From Sorangium cellulosum So0157-2 (GTDB lineage: Bacteria; Myxococcota_A; Polyangia; Polyangiales; Polyangiaceae): a DNA stretch of 64,000 nucleotides. This document shows, in pieces, positions 25,096 through 34,248 of the stretch (positions within the stretch are counted from its first letter, which is position 1; the number at the start of each line of letters is the position of its first letter). Both the position numbers and the translations under genes were made by a program. The notes under the pieces were generated by a model. It saw nothing but the letters and a program-made list of their open reading frames with translations. It made no database searches and was not told the origin of the DNA. The stretch is taken from positions 9,252,001 through 9,316,000 of the forward strand of contig NC_021658.1 in the NCBI RefSeq assembly GCF_000418325.1, read 5' to 3'.

Positions 25096-28000
25096 TCAAG
25101 CCGGCAGGGTTGGACGAACGTCCGTTCGCGACGCCTCCTCCAGCCTGCGCTCCAGCTCGCCGAAGCGAGACAGCCACATGGGGCTCGCCGCGCGGAGCGC
25201 CCGCGCGCTCGCGAGCGACTCCTCCGCCTCTCCGGTGTGTCCTCGACGAAGCGCCATTCGAGCACGCCAGTAGAAGAGCTGAAGCGTGTTCTCGACGATG
25301 GGCTGGTCTCTCGCGAGCGCGATGGCCTCGTCCCACGACAGAGAGGCGGACCCGGCCGGCCGGAGGCCGACCTCGGAGAGCACGAGCTCGAGCAAGGCGT
25401 AGTCCCGGACGTCGCCCGGCTCGAGGACGCAGGATCGCGCGATCCACAGGGCCAGCTGGCTGGCCTGCTCGTACTCGTCGAGCACGAGGTGGATCTGCGC
25501 GAGCAGGATCGCCGTGTGCGGCACGGGGCGCTCCGAGGCCTGCTCTTCCAGCCACCGGGCGCGCCGCGCGAGCGCGAGCGCCTCACGCTGCCTGTCGCTC
25601 CAGTGGAGGAGCACGGCGACGTTGTACGAAGCCATCTTCTCGAGCCACGGATTGCCGATCTCGCGCGCGAGATCGACCGCGCGGCGGAGGTCGTCGACCG
25701 CGCCAGGCAGCGACCACCTCCAGGCCCACAGCGCGATGCGGTTGATGTACGCGGCGCAGAGGTGGAACCGGTCGCCGGCCGCCGTGAGCAGGGCGATGAG
25801 ATCCCCGAAGGCCCGCTCGGCCTCCTCGCGGCGGCCCGCCGACGCGAGCTGAAAGGACAGCATGATGAGGGCGAGGACGCGAGCGTCGTAGTCGCCCGAC
25901 GCCCCGGCGCGCTCGGCGCAGTCGGTGAGCTCCGCGATCGACGCCTCGAGCTTGCCCCGACGCCACGAGGTCCGACCCTCGGCGACCCGGAGGAGCAGCG
26001 CGAGCTCCGGCGAGCGCGCCGCGTCGACGAGCGGCCGCGCCTCGTCCACCCGGCGCGCCGACGCCTCGAAGTCGAAGTCCCAGTCGAGCGCGGTCGCGTC
26101 CTCGAGCAGCAGGCTCGCCCTCTGGTGGGCGTCGCCGAGCGCCTCGGCCAGCGCGAGCGCCTCGCCGAAATCGCGGCGCGCCTCCTGGAGGCGGCACATG
26201 CGGTACCGGCTCCTGCCGCGCCCCGCGAGCGCGCGCACGCGCCGGCGCGCGTCGCCCGGCGCCGCGACCTGGAGCGCGGCGCCGTAACGCTGGTCCGCCT
26301 CGACGACGTGGTGCCGCGCGGACGCGAGATCGCCGAGCGCGAGGTAGGCGTCGGCGGCCTCGGCGCACTCGCCGGTCGCGGCCGCGTGGCGCGCGAGCGC
26401 GCGGAGCCCGTCGGTCGAGCCGGCCGCCACCTGCGCCCGCCAGTACGCGAGGGCGCTCAGGTGGATCGCGGCGCGGTGCGCCGGGTCGAGCATCTCGTAG
26501 ACCGCCTCCTGGAAGATCGCGTTCTGGAAGGCGTGGCGGTCGTCCGCGCCGCCGCCGACCTCGCTGTCGCGCAGCAGGATCCGCCGCTCGACGAGCGCCG
26601 AGAGCCCGAAGCCCGCGTCGACCATCGAGCCGGCGCCGCCCGCGCGCTCCAGGCCGTCGAGCACCGCCTCGAGCTCGGCGCGATCGAACGACATGCCGAG
26701 CGCCGAGCAGACCCGGGCGCACGCCGCGAGCTCCGCCGGGAGCTCGTCGAGCTGCCGCGCCGCGAGCCACTGCCACGCCGGCGCGGGCGGCAGCGCCTCG
26801 ACCTCCGCGGTCGCGAGGTAGAAGCCGCCGCCGGCGCGCCGGCGCACGACCCCGGCGTGCTTGAGGGAGCGGACGATCTGGCGCAGGCAGTCGGGGTTGC
26901 CCCCCGCCCAGTCGGCCAGGCGGCGGAGGGTCTCGGCCGGCGGGAACTCGGCGGGCAGGAGCAGCCGCGACGCGAGGTCCATCGCCGCCTCCTCCGCGAG
27001 CGGCGCGAGCGTCACGCGGGTGTGGCGCTGGTTGCGCTGGCCCCAGCTGGGGCGGGCCTGCTCGAAGCGCGGGCGCGCGGTCACGACCGCCCAGAGCAGG
27101 ACGCCCTCGCCGTCGAGCGTGGCGTACTCCAGGGCGTCGAGCAGCACGTCGTCCGCCTGGTCGGCGTCGTCGAGGATGACGGCGAGCGGGCCGCGGCGCG
27201 CCCGCTGGCGAAGCGCCTCGGCGAGCGCCAGCATCAGGCCGTGGCGGGCAGCGCCGGACAGCCGTCCGCCCCCCGGCTCCGCCCAGCCGAGCGCCGCCGC
27301 GACCGCCTCCCACGTCGCGCCGCCGAGCGGCTCGCCGAGCCGCGCCGCGCAGAAGCCCCGCGGGTCGTCGGGGGCGTCGTCGGGCGCGTCGAGCGCGACG
27401 CGCAGGAGCGCGCGCACCGCCTGCGCGGCGCCGCCGTGGATGGGGTGGAGCGCGCGCACGACCACCACGCGCACGTCCGGGACCGGCACGCCGGCGATGG
27501 AGGCGGCCTCGGCCGTGAGGCGCGACTTGCCGAGGCCGGCGTCGCCGATCAGCGTGAACAGGCCGGGGCACGCCCCGTCGAAGGCCTCGGTCGCGCTGCC
27601 CGCGAGCGCCGAGAGCACGTCGTCGCGGCCGAGCAGCGGCGGCTCGCCCAGGCTCTCCGGGTCGTCCGGCGGCGTGGGGGCGAGCGCCTCCTCGGGCAGC
27701 GCGCGCTGGAACTCCTCGGTCATCGCGAGGCCCCGCCACGGCTCGGGGGGGAGCCACGTCTCGGGGCGCTCGACCGGGGAGCCGTAGGCCGCGTGCATGC
27801 CGCCGGGGACCCGGCGCAGGCGCACGCTGGCGAGGTGCAGCGCCACGCGCGCGCCGCCGCGCTCCGCGATGTCGCGCGCCGCGGCGAGGGCGGCGCGGGC
27901 CGGGTCGTGGACGTCCCGCGCGGAGAACACGGCGAGGCAGCGCTGCCCCCGCTGCCGCGCGACGAACCCCCGGCGGCTGCCGACCGCCGCGATCACCGGC

Positions 28001-29067
28001 CCGGCGCCGGCCTCGGCGAGGAGCAGCGCGACCGGCTGGCGCCCCTCGGCGGCGGCCGTGGCGACGCCGTCGCCCGGCCGCGACGACCGCGGCCCGGAGC
28101 GCGGCGACGAGGGCGGCGGGAGGGTGTCGGCGGCCGGGCGCGCGCGCAGGGCGTGCAGGGTGCGCCGGAGCGCGGCGGCGCTGTCGGGGCGGCGGCCCGG
28201 GTCCTTGGCGAGGCAGGCGAGCGTGAGCTCCTCGAGCCCCTCGGGGACGTCCGCGAGGTCGCTCGGGCGCGGCGGGCGCAGCGCCAGGTGGCCGTGCTCG
28301 ATGGCGTCCTCGTCCCCGACGAACGGCGGGCGCAGGGTGAGCAGCTCGAACAGGATGACGCCGAACGCGTAGATGTCGGCGCGCGCGTCGATCCGCGCGG
28401 CGCCCCGGAGCTGCTCCGGGGCCATGTACTCCGGCGTCCCCACGACGTCGCCGGCGCGCGTGGCGCGGACCGACGAGGCCGGCTGGTCGTCGCCCGGGGC
28501 GAGCTTCGCGAGGCCGAAATCGAGCAGCACGGCGCGGCCGCTCGCGCGGAGCAGGAAGAGGTTCTCCGGCTTGAGATCGCGGTGGACGACCCCGCGCGCG
28601 TGCGCCGCCTCGATCACCGCGAGGATCGCGTCCGCGCGCCCGGCGGCGCGGTCCGGGTCGAGCGGGGCGCGGAGCGCGGCGAGCTCCTCGGCCAGGGTCC
28701 GGCCGAAGAGCCGCTCCATCGCGAGGTAAGGCCGGCCGTCGGCGAGCTCGCCCTGGGCGTACAGCTGCGCGACGTGGGGCACCCCCACGCGCTCGAGGAG
28801 CGCGGCCTCGCGCCGGAACCGCTCGCGGACGCTCGACGCCGCCTGCCGCGCCACCTTGACGGCGGCCGGCGCGCCGTCGTCGTCCCGCTCCGCGGCCCAG
28901 ACGTCCGAGAAGCCGCCGCGCCCGAGCGGACCCTGCAGCGAGAAGCCGTCGATCGCGGGCGCCGCGCCTGCCACGACGTCGGGCTCGCCGGGCGGCGGCG
29001 TGAAGCCATCCCTGGCGCACGGCGCGCCGTCGGCGAGCCGCCCGTGACATACGGCGCAGCGGTGCAT
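25096..29067 (-). CDS. Ser/Thr kinase fused to a NACHT/AAA-type ATPase and TPR array
   Basis: 1,323 residues. The N-terminus has a small Cys motif (CAVCHGRL and a third Cys at 17). Kinase domain ~40-310: LGRGGFSDVW, AAVKVA, VVHRDLKPEN, LLDFGLAK, YMAPEQL, an intact active site. Residues ~340-450 have degenerate nucleotidyl-cyclase-like character (LAVFSARDVHDPARAALAAARDIA). An ATPase follows, with LIGDAGLGKSRL (Walker A, ~505) and LAVILDDADQADD (Walker B). The last ~500 residues are Ala-rich TPR-like helices (LALGDLASARHHVVEADQRYG and others). It is a cytosolic signal integrator typical of myxobacteria. It shares an 85-base divergent promoter region with the next kinase gene. Confidence 0.9.
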   Translation of the reverse strand: MHRCAVCHGRLADGAPCARDGFTPPPGEPDVVAGAAPAIDGFSLQGPLGRGGFSDVWAAERDDDGAPAAVKVARQAASSVRERFRREAALLERVGVPHVAQLYAQGELADGRPYLAMERLFGRTLAEELAALRAPLDPDRAAGRADAILAVIEAAHARGVVHRDLKPENLFLLRASGRAVLLDFGLAKLAPGDDQPASSVRATRAGDVVGTPEYMAPEQLRGAARIDARADIYAFGVILFELLTLRPPFVGDEDAIEHGHLALRPPRPSDLADVPEGLEELTLACLAKDPGRRPDSAAALRRTLHALRARPAADTLPPPSSPRSGPRSSRPGDGVATAAAEGRQPVALLLAEAGAGPVIAAVGSRRGFVARQRGQRCLAVFSARDVHDPARAALAAARDIAERGGARVALHLASVRLRRVPGGMHAAYGSPVERPETWLPPEPWRGLAMTEEFQRALPEEALAPTPPDDPESLGEPPLLGRDDVLSALAGSATEAFDGACPGLFTLIGDAGLGKSRLTAEAASIAGVPVPDVRVVVVRALHPIHGGAAQAVRALLRVALDAPDDAPDDPRGFCAARLGEPLGGATWEAVAAALGWAEPGGGRLSGAARHGLMLALAEALRQRARRGPLAVILDDADQADDVLLDALEYATLDGEGVLLWAVVTARPRFEQARPSWGQRNQRHTRVTLAPLAEEAAMDLASRLLLPAEFPPAETLRRLADWAGGNPDCLRQIVRSLKHAGVVRRRAGGGFYLATAEVEALPPAPAWQWLAARQLDELPAELAACARVCSALGMSFDRAELEAVLDGLERAGGAGSMVDAGFGLSALVERRILLRDSEVGGGADDRHAFQNAIFQEAVYEMLDPAHRAAIHLSALAYWRAQVAAGSTDGLRALARHAAATGECAEAADAYLALGDLASARHHVVEADQRYGAALQVAAPGDARRRVRALAGRGRSRYRMCRLQEARRDFGEALALAEALGDAHQRASLLLEDATALDWDFDFEASARRVDEARPLVDAARSPELALLLRVAEGRTSWRRGKLEASIAELTDCAERAGASGDYDARVLALIMLSFQLASAGRREEAERAFGDLIALLTAAGDRFHLCAAYINRIALWAWRWSLPGAVDDLRRAVDLAREIGNPWLEKMASYNVAVLLHWSDRQREALALARRARWLEEQASERPVPHTAILLAQIHLVLDEYEQASQLALWIARSCVLEPGDVRDYALLELVLSEVGLRPAGSASLSWDEAIALARDQPIVENTLQLFYWRARMALRRGHTGEAEESLASARALRAASPMWLSRFGELERRLEEASRTDVRPTLPA

Positions 29068-29152
29068 GATCGGCTCGGTTTCGGGCAGCCGACGGTCGCG
29101 TTGGACACCGGCTTACTCCTACAGTAACGCAGGAAGTCGACGGCTGTCATGT
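29068..29152. promoter_or_regulatory. divergent promoter region between two kinase genes
   Basis: 85 bases between two oppositely oriented ATGs (29067 minus, 29153 plus), less GC-rich than the genes (acaccggcttactcctacag). AGGAAG lies 17 bases before the + start. Both kinase genes must start transcription here or inside each other; no confident core elements were found. Confidence 0.45.
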
Positions 29153-30718
29153 ATGAAGACCTCCTCTCGAGACGATGAGCCGTCCCTCGCCAAGCCGGCG
29201 GCGGACGCGCCCGTCGCGCCCGCGGCGGGCGCGACGGCGGCCGGCATGGCGCCGACCTGGGACCAGCGCACGCTCGATACGCGCGATCGGGAGGGCGACG
29301 GCCCGGGCATCCCGATCGCCGCGGCGCCGCGGGCGGGCGAGTACCTCCTCGACGGGGTGATCGCCGAGGGCGGGTTCGGCGTCGTCTATCGCGCGGTGCA
29401 CGCGACGAGCGGGGCGCCGGCGGCGGTCAAGATCATGCACGCCGAGCTCATCTCGCGCGCCGACGTGGTGCTCCGGTTCCAGCGCGAGGTCGACGCGATC
29501 GGGCGGATCCGGCACCCGAGCGTCGTCGAGATCCTCGACGTCGGGCAGCTCGAGGACGGGCGGCCCTACTACGCGATGGAGCTGCTGCAGGGCCGGAGCC
29601 TCGAGCAGCACCTGTTCTCGCGCGGCCGGCTCCCGGCCGACGAGGCGCTCGCGATCCTCGATCCGCTCTGCAGCGCGCTCGCCGCGGTCCACGCGCTCGG
29701 GATCATCCACCGGGACGTGAAGCCCTCGAACGTGATCCTGTGCGAGCAGGGCGGCGAGCTCCGGGTGGTGCTGCTCGACTTCGGCATCGCGAAGCTGCTC
29801 GGCACGACGGATCTCTCGCTCACGTCGTCGCGGCACGTCGTGGGGACCCCGGCGTTCATGTCGCCCGAGCAGCTCCTGAACCGGCCGGTCGACATGCGGA
29901 CCGACGTCTACGCGCTCGGCGCGCTGCTCTACACGATGATCGCGGGCGCCATGCCGTTCTCGGCGAGCGCGTACCCGGTGCTGCGCCACCTGCACCTCCA
30001 CCAGGCGCCGCCCCGCCCGAGCCTGCACGCGCCGGTCGACCCGGCGTTCGACGACATCGTCGTGCGGGCCATGAGCAAGGACCCCGCGGGCCGCCACCCG
30101 GACGTCACCGCGTTCCTGGAGGACGTGCGGGCCGCGACGGCGCGGGTCCTCCGCACCGACGCGAAGGAGGCGGGGCGCGTCCGCCGCCTCGCCATCGGGA
30201 TGCTCGTCGAGGTCCTCGCCGAGACCCGGGCGCTCGAGGCGCCGACCGACTCCTTCCTGACCGATTTCGAGGCGGTGCTCCCGGAGGCGATGACCGAGCT
30301 CGCGACCGCGGGGTTCTCGCCGCTCGCGGTCACGAGCACCAGCGTGCTGCTCTCGGCGGACTGGCCGCGCGACGAGCGCGGCGCCGAGGAGGCGCGCTGC
30401 CGCGCGATCGCGGCCGCGCTCGCGCTGTACGAGCAGATCGCCGGGCCGGACCGGCGCGACCTGCGGGTCGGCGTGCGCTTCTGCCTCCACGCCGGCGACG
30501 TGGTGGTCACCGAGGACGGCTCGGTGGTGGGCGGGAACGTGCTCGAGCTCTCCTCGTGCCTGCCGGAGACGGCGGCGGCGGGCGTCTACGCGTCGCCGGC
30601 CATGCTGGACGGCCTCGGCTTCACGTCGCACCGGGCCACGGGGGCCCCGGGCGCCGCGATCCCGATGCGCCGCGTGGCCGCGCGGCCGCCCTCGGACGGC
30701 GCCGCGGCGCCCGCGTAG
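29153..30718 (+). CDS. Ser/Thr kinase with cyclase-like C-terminal domain
   Basis: 521 residues from the ATG at 29153. An upstream TTG would extend it into the divergent gene. A disordered N-terminus of about 60 residues is followed by a kinase domain (~65-330): IAEGGFGVVYRA, AAVKIM, IIHRDVKPSNV, LLDFGIAKL, FMSPEQLLNRP, all catalytic residues present. The C-terminal ~170 residues (RRLAIGMLVEVLAET, then GVRFCLHAGDVV, GNVLELSSCLPETAAAGVYAS) match the end of class III adenylate/guanylate cyclase domains but lack obvious metal Asp residues, so probably a regulatory relic. No membrane segment. Confidence 0.88.
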   Translation: MKTSSRDDEPSLAKPAADAPVAPAAGATAAGMAPTWDQRTLDTRDREGDGPGIPIAAAPRAGEYLLDGVIAEGGFGVVYRAVHATSGAPAAVKIMHAELISRADVVLRFQREVDAIGRIRHPSVVEILDVGQLEDGRPYYAMELLQGRSLEQHLFSRGRLPADEALAILDPLCSALAAVHALGIIHRDVKPSNVILCEQGGELRVVLLDFGIAKLLGTTDLSLTSSRHVVGTPAFMSPEQLLNRPVDMRTDVYALGALLYTMIAGAMPFSASAYPVLRHLHLHQAPPRPSLHAPVDPAFDDIVVRAMSKDPAGRHPDVTAFLEDVRAATARVLRTDAKEAGRVRRLAIGMLVEVLAETRALEAPTDSFLTDFEAVLPEAMTELATAGFSPLAVTSTSVLLSADWPRDERGAEEARCRAIAAALALYEQIAGPDRRDLRVGVRFCLHAGDVVVTEDGSVVGGNVLELSSCLPETAAAGVYASPAMLDGLGFTSHRATGAPGAAIPMRRVAARPPSDGAAAPA

Positions 30719-30770
30719 CGGCGGGTCGGCGCGGCGCGCGAGGCGCGGGTGGGATCCGGGCGGGCGGGGG

Positions 30771-31835
30771 TCAGCGGGCGGGCTTCACGAACTTGAGGGT
30801 CATCCGGTCGCTCTCGCCGATGGCGGCGTAGCGCGCGCGGTCCTTGTCGCCGAGCCGGAAGTTCGGCGGCAGCGTCCAGACCCCTTCCGGATAGTCCTTC
30901 GTGTCCTTCGGATTGGCGTTCACCTCGGACTTCGTCGCGAGCTTGAAGCCGGCCGACTCGACCTTCTGGATCACCCACGCTTCCGGGAGGTATCCCTGCT
31001 TGGCGCTCTCGTCGGGGTTCGCGTCGGGCTTGGCGCGGTGCTGCACGATGCCGAAGACGCCGCCCGGCTTGAGCGCCTTGAACGCCTCGGCGACGTAGGT
31101 GTCGAACTTGCCGTTCCGATGCCAGCCGTGCGCCTCGCGGATGGCGAGCACGAGGTCGGCCTTGCCGTCGATTCCGAGCTTCGGGGCGTCGCGGTCGATG
31201 ACGACGACATCGACCTTGCCGAACAGGTCGGGCGACTTGTCGAGCGCGCGCTTCAGCCGCTTGCCATAGAGGGTGTTGCGCGAGTCCGCGGGGCCGTTCG
31301 GGTCGAAGGACGTGACGATGAGCTTGCCCTTCTTGGCGAGCACGGGCGCGAGCAGCTCGGTGTACCAGCCCTCCCCTGCCCCGAGCTCGACGACGGTGCT
31401 CGTCGGCTTGAGGCCGAAGAACTCCAGGGTCTCGACGGGGTGGCGGGCCGCGTCCCGCTCCGCGTTGCCCGGGACGCGGTGCTTGCTCTTGAGCGCCGCG
31501 CGCAGCGCCGCGCCGGCGCTCGGGTGATTTGCCGCGAGGAGCGCCTTCACCTCGGCCTTGAGCGCGTCGTCGAACCGCGTGGCCTCCTGGTCGGCCTTGG
31601 CCTCCATGGCCTTCGTGTCCTCGGCGAGCTTGGCCAGCTCCGCCTTCTTCTTCTCCTCTGCCGGATCCACCTGGGGCGGGGCCGCCGCCTCGGGCTGCGC
31701 GGCCGGCTCGGCGGCCGGAGCCGGAGCCGGCGCCGGCGGCGGCGGCGGGGCGGTCTCGACGGGCGGCGGGTTGGACGCGCAGGCGGCGAGCGCGCCCGTG
31801 AGGACGAACAGCAAGGTCCTTGAAGTGATGTGCAT
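30771..31835 (-). CDS. lipoprotein-anchored SAM-dependent methyltransferase
   Basis: 354 residues from the ATG at 31835 (upstream in-frame sequence has no protein character). Signal peptide with lipobox LAAC (about residue 18), then an Ala/Pro-rich linker and a short charged helix. The methyltransferase domain begins at ~130: TVVELGAGEGWYTELLAPVL (SAM motif I), VTSFDPNGP, VVVIDRDAPK, LVLAIREAHGWHR and LKPGGVFGIVQHR. It resembles the predicted methyltransferases of COG4798, often found with export signals. Its substrate is unknown, and cytosolic SAM would not be available outside, which is odd. It is divergent from cysS with a 156-base gap. Confidence 0.85.
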   Translation of the reverse strand: MHITSRTLLFVLTGALAACASNPPPVETAPPPPPAPAPAPAAEPAAQPEAAAPPQVDPAEEKKKAELAKLAEDTKAMEAKADQEATRFDDALKAEVKALLAANHPSAGAALRAALKSKHRVPGNAERDAARHPVETLEFFGLKPTSTVVELGAGEGWYTELLAPVLAKKGKLIVTSFDPNGPADSRNTLYGKRLKRALDKSPDLFGKVDVVVIDRDAPKLGIDGKADLVLAIREAHGWHRNGKFDTYVAEAFKALKPGGVFGIVQHRAKPDANPDESAKQGYLPEAWVIQKVESAGFKLATKSEVNANPKDTKDYPEGVWTLPPNFRLGDKDRARYAAIGESDRMTLKFVKPAR

Positions 31836-31991
31836 GCACGCCTGCGTAGATCGAAGATACGACGGGCGCAAGCGTGCGGAAAACCACGGGAACGGGCGGG
31901 AACGGCGACGATGTTCCGCGTTGACCGGGGGACAGCGCCAGGGTAGCGTACGCGGTCCGGGGGGCAGCTCGCACATTCACGCAGGTGGCCG

Positions 31992-33530
31992 ATGCCGCTC
32001 AAGGTCCATAACACGCTCACGAGGAAGAAGGAGCCATTCGTCTCCGCCCAGCCGAAGATCGTGCGCATCTACACATGCGGCCTCACGGTCTACGCGCCGA
32101 TGCACATCGGTCACGCGCGCACCTACTGCTTCTGGGACGTCTTCCGCCGCTACCTCGAGTACCGCGGCTATCACGTGCTGAGCATCATCAACTACACGGA
32201 CATCGACGACCGCATCATGCAGCGCGCGAACGAGCGCGAGGGCGCCGTCGACGTGGCCGAGCGGAACATCGCGGCCTTCCGGCGCGACTGCCGCAAGCTC
32301 CATATCAAGGACTACGCCGTCTACACGCGCGCCACCGACTTCGTCGACGAGCAGGTCGACATGGTGAAGCGCCTCATCGAGAAGGGCCACGCGTACTCGG
32401 TGAACGGCGAGGTCTTCTACGAGGTCGCCACGTGCCCCTCCTACGGTGAGCTCTCGGGGCGCAAGGTCGACGAGCAGGAGGTCGGGGCGAGCGGCCGGGT
32501 CGAGGAGGACTTCGCGCGGAAGCGGCACCCGGCGGATTTCAGCCTCTGGAAGCCGACCTCCCCGGGCCAGCCGAGCTGGCAGACCGGGGAGGGCGCGTGG
32601 CCGACGGGGCGGCCCGGCTGGCACATCGAGTGCTCGGCGATGAGCACGGCGCTGCTCGGCGACCATTTCGACGTCCACGGGGGCGGAATCGACAACATGT
32701 TCCCGCACCACGAGAACGAGATCGCGCAGAGCGAGCCGCTCTGCGGGAGGCCCTGGGTGCGCTACTGGCTGCACCCCGAGCACCTCGATCTCAAGGAGGT
32801 GAAGATGTCGAAGAGCCTCGGGAACGTCATCTCCGTCGAGGAGCTCCTGTCCCGGCACGGCCACGACGAGGCCCGGTGGTTCTTCGTGACGCACCATTAC
32901 CGGTGCAAGCTCCCGTTCGGCTGGGATCTGCTCCAGCAGAGCGCCCAGGGCTACGCGCGCATCAAGAAGCTCGCGGCGGTCCTCGCCGAGAAGCTGCGCG
33001 GCGCGGGGGAGGAGCCGCTCGCGCCGGGCGCGTATGCGTCGCAGCGGCCCGAGGAGGAGCGGTTCCCGAGGATGCGCCACCAGTACGTCCACGGCCAGTT
33101 CAAGGAGCACACCGAGCGGTTCATCGCGCGCTTCGTCGAGGCGATGGACGACGACCTGAACACGCCGAACGCGGTGGCGGCCTTCTTCGATTACGTGAGC
33201 GCGCTCTATTCGGCGGGGATCGAGCAGTGCGACGACCGCGCGTCGCTGCTCGCGGTGTACCGGGCGGTGGCGCGCCATCTCTGGGTCTTCGGGGTGGAGA
33301 TGGCCGAGCCGGCGCTCTATCCGGCGCTCGTGGCCGACTATGCGGTCGCCCCCTCCGAGAACGCGGCGGGGCGCGGGGGCGACGCCGCCGTCGACCGGCT
33401 GATCGCGATGCGCCAGGCCGCGCGCAAGGCGAAGGATTTCGCGAAGGCGGACGCCATCCGCAACCTGCTGGCCGAGGCCGGCGTCGTCCTCGAAGACACC
33501 CCCCAAGGCCCCCGCTGGACCTCGTCCTGA
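31992..33530 (+). CDS. cysS: cysteinyl-tRNA synthetase
   Basis: 512 residues, class I aminoacyl-tRNA synthetase, cytosolic; ligates cysteine to tRNA-Cys using ATP. HIGH signature MHIGH at 37-41, zinc ligands Cys29 (YTCG), Cys in WHIECSAM and His in MFPHHENE, and KMSKSLGN at ~271-278. The C-terminal helical domain ends with the usual ARKAKDFAKADAIRNLL and LEDTPQGPRW. Length and all motifs are normal. It lies alone, divergent from the methyltransferase lipoprotein, and is followed 20 bases later by a large imperfect palindrome that could terminate it. Confidence 0.98.
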   Translation: MPLKVHNTLTRKKEPFVSAQPKIVRIYTCGLTVYAPMHIGHARTYCFWDVFRRYLEYRGYHVLSIINYTDIDDRIMQRANEREGAVDVAERNIAAFRRDCRKLHIKDYAVYTRATDFVDEQVDMVKRLIEKGHAYSVNGEVFYEVATCPSYGELSGRKVDEQEVGASGRVEEDFARKRHPADFSLWKPTSPGQPSWQTGEGAWPTGRPGWHIECSAMSTALLGDHFDVHGGGIDNMFPHHENEIAQSEPLCGRPWVRYWLHPEHLDLKEVKMSKSLGNVISVEELLSRHGHDEARWFFVTHHYRCKLPFGWDLLQQSAQGYARIKKLAAVLAEKLRGAGEEPLAPGAYASQRPEEERFPRMRHQYVHGQFKEHTERFIARFVEAMDDDLNTPNAVAAFFDYVSALYSAGIEQCDDRASLLAVYRAVARHLWVFGVEMAEPALYPALVADYAVAPSENAAGRGGDAAVDRLIAMRQAARKAKDFAKADAIRNLLAEAGVVLEDTPQGPRWTSS

Positions 33531-33550
33531 GGAGCCCTCCCGCTTCGGAT

Positions 33551-33627
33551 ACGGGCCCATCTCGACGTTTTCGGTGCTCGGCGGACAAGAGTACGCCTCC
33601 GCGCCGAAAACGCCGATCTGGGCCCGT
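33551..33627. terminator. long imperfect inverted repeat after cysS
   Basis: The arm acgggcccatctcgacgttt, continuing tcggtg (33551-33576), pairs with its near-complement at 33602-33627 (starting cgccgaaaac and ending tgggcccgt), with four or five mismatches and a loop of about 25 bases. It starts 20 bases after the cysS stop. Function as a factor-independent terminator is possible, although no U-run follows; it may instead be a dispersed palindromic element. Confidence 0.6.
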
Positions 33628-33732
33628 CTCCTGTGCGGGAGGGCTCCGCTGACGTGGTTCAGAGATTAGGGGGGAGGCCCGCCTCCTGTGCGGGAGGGCT
33701 CGGCTGACGTGGTTCAGAGATTAGGGGGGAGG
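33628..33732. repeat. two 50-bp direct repeats (period 55)
   Basis: Sequence beginning ctcctgtgcgggagggctc and ending ttaggggggagg is present at 33628-33677 and 33683-33732, differing at one base. It adjoins the palindrome after cysS, and its first ten bases overlap the end of the right arm region. Confidence 0.9.
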
Positions 33733-34248
33733 TTGTAGTGGGGGGGCGCGGCGGAAACTTGCCGGGATCGACCGGGGCACCGCGGCCGCCAGGAACGCGG
33801 CGCGACGGGAGCTGCTCCGTAGAACGACGTCGCGCAGGGCGACGGACGGCAGAGGCGCGGCGTTCGGGACGAAGAGCGACGGGCGCGCGGCTCCAGAGGG
33901 GAGCTCTGGCGTAGACGCGGCGCAGCGGCGCACGATGATGACGCGTTGGAAGCGTGCTTGTCGGGGCTCAAGCACCCGCCTGCCATCGTAAAAATGGTGT
34001 GCCAGATGTGCCAGTGTCGGCCTCCCGGCACATGTCCAGGCAGGCTGGGATCGACGCGACAAGGGGGAAATCGCGATCCAGCAGCGGGCATATCCATTGC
34101 TTGAGAAACAATGGGGCGCTCCGTACCAGCGCCCAAGCCCGAACAGCCCGGTCGGGTCTGAACCAACGCCTGCTCGCGTCACCAGCCGCAGATCGCGCTG
34201 CGGCCGGACCACGCTCGTGCAGTCAACTCTCACCCAACGAGAACGCAG
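33733..34248. other. intergenic region upstream of the LamG lipoprotein
   Basis: 516 bases of less extreme GC content with no convincing gene; short frames on both strands lack protein character. It contains lower-GC sequence at 33985-34130 that could hold the promoter of the downstream gene. No promoter pair, tRNA or IS end was recognised. Confidence 0.4.
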
